From contig SGBD01000001.1 in the NCBI GenBank assembly GCA_004195035.1, positions 416,368 to 480,367 on the forward strand: a DNA stretch of 64,000 bases, written 5' to 3'. Positions 63,698-64,000 of this stretch are shown here, piece after piece (position 1 is the stretch's first letter; every line of letters begins with the position of its first letter). The DNA comes from Candidatus Acidulodesulfobacterium ferriphilum (GTDB lineage Bacteria; SZUA-79; Acidulodesulfobacterales; Acidulodesulfobacteraceae). The notes under the pieces were generated by a model. It ran no database searches and was not told the DNA's origin. It was given only the letters and a program-made list of their open reading frames with translations. The position numbers were made by a program, and so were the translations under genes.

Positions 63698-64000
63698 TTA
63701 TATAGATAAGAAATTGTTAATTATTTGCTTGCCATAAGCCGTAAGAACAGACTCGGGATGAAACTGAACCCCGTATGTCTTATAGCCTTTAAGCTCGATA
63801 CCCATAATCTCGCCGTCATCCTCGCTTGTTGCAGTAATATTTATAATGTCCGGAAGTTTTTCTTTTTTTATAATAAGCGAGTGATACCTTGTGGCTTCAA
63901 ACGGATTTGGTATATCTTTGTAAATAATAGACGAATCGTGTTTGATAGACGAAACCTTTCCGTGCATTATATTTTTGGCGCGGACTATTTCTGCCCCAAA
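63698..64000 (-). CDS. trpG: Anthranilate synthase glutamine amidotransferase component, C-terminal part
   Basis: The last ~100 residues of the TrpG/PabA amidotransferase, running off the right edge. The frame stays open to base 64000 and begins FGAEIVRAKNIMHGKVSSIK, so the ATG at 63967 is internal, not the start. TRYHSLIIKKEKLP and the catalytic His/Glu pair in VQFHPESVLTAYGKQII are seen. The catalytic Cys lies outside the window. It is upstream of trpD and may also serve para-aminobenzoate synthesis. Confidence 0.92.
   Translation of the reverse strand, partial: FGAEIVRAKNIMHGKVSSIKHDSSIIYKDIPNPFEATRYHSLIIKKEKLPDIINITATSEDDGEIMGIELKGYKTYGVQFHPESVLTAYGKQIINNFLSI

Overview
The window is one contiguous stretch of an AT-rich genome of a Gram-negative bacterium. 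LptD, LPS-sugar genes and an MltD-type transglycosylase imply an outer membrane. The gene order trpG-D-C-F-B-A-accD-folC and ilvD-ilvB-ilvN-ilvC-psd-pssA-leuA, the smc-ftsY pair, MqnA (futalosine route to menaquinone), an NfnAB transhydrogenase and a sigma-54 regulator point to an anaerobic or facultative deltaproteobacterial-type lineage. I cannot name the genus from sequence alone. Nearly all genes are on the minus strand. The exceptions are a helicase (13690-15732), a histidine kinase (23069-24364) and a three-gene plus-strand block (36057-40717).

Layout by coordinate. 1-7271: a leucine/isoleucine/valine operon that also carries the two phosphatidylethanolamine genes psd and pssA. 7336-9420: a small DUF465-like gene, tsaB and rseP. 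9609-16810: pheT and pheS, separated by dprA, a comF-like gene and an opposite-strand UvrD-type helicase with a long unrecognised N-terminus. 16894-19524: tRNA-Leu, nfnB, nfnA and tRNA-Cys on one strand. 19683-23024: an exported Ig-like repeat protein, a membrane protein joining a PilO/GspM-like region to TPRs, queD, and a SurA-N-like exported protein. 23069-30353: an orphan sensor kinase, mqnA, a HAD phosphatase, galT, a membrane phosphodiesterase, an ABC-2 permease without a visible ATPase, and a methyltransferase. 30384-35796: purA, hisZ, serA and a class V aminotransferase. 36057-40717: mltD, moeA and an NtrC-type regulator behind a perfect-consensus sigma-70 promoter. 40744-44120: an unknown helical protein, a CDF transporter, purN and purM. 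44351-50291: ftsY, smc, rsmE and a methyltransferase. 50307-56856: galE, a DUF502 protein, a cytochrome c, rfbD, rfbB and lptD. 56875-64000: folC, accD and the trp operon (trpG runs off the window).

No prophage, transposase, CRISPR array or recognisable defence island is visible. Most of the window is core metabolism and cell-envelope function. The less ordinary material is: two nested inverted-repeat elements (1384-1546 and 44170-44336) whose outer arms differ between copies but pair perfectly within each copy; the helicase N-terminal region; the PilO-like/TPR and Ig-like envelope genes; the tRNA-nfnAB-tRNA arrangement; and a 114-bp exact repeat inside mltD whose flanks have diverged. No stretch longer than about 260 bases lacks a gene. 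The longest gaps (1367-1574, 9421-9608, 35797-36056, 44121-44350) hold the repeats and the promoter listed below.
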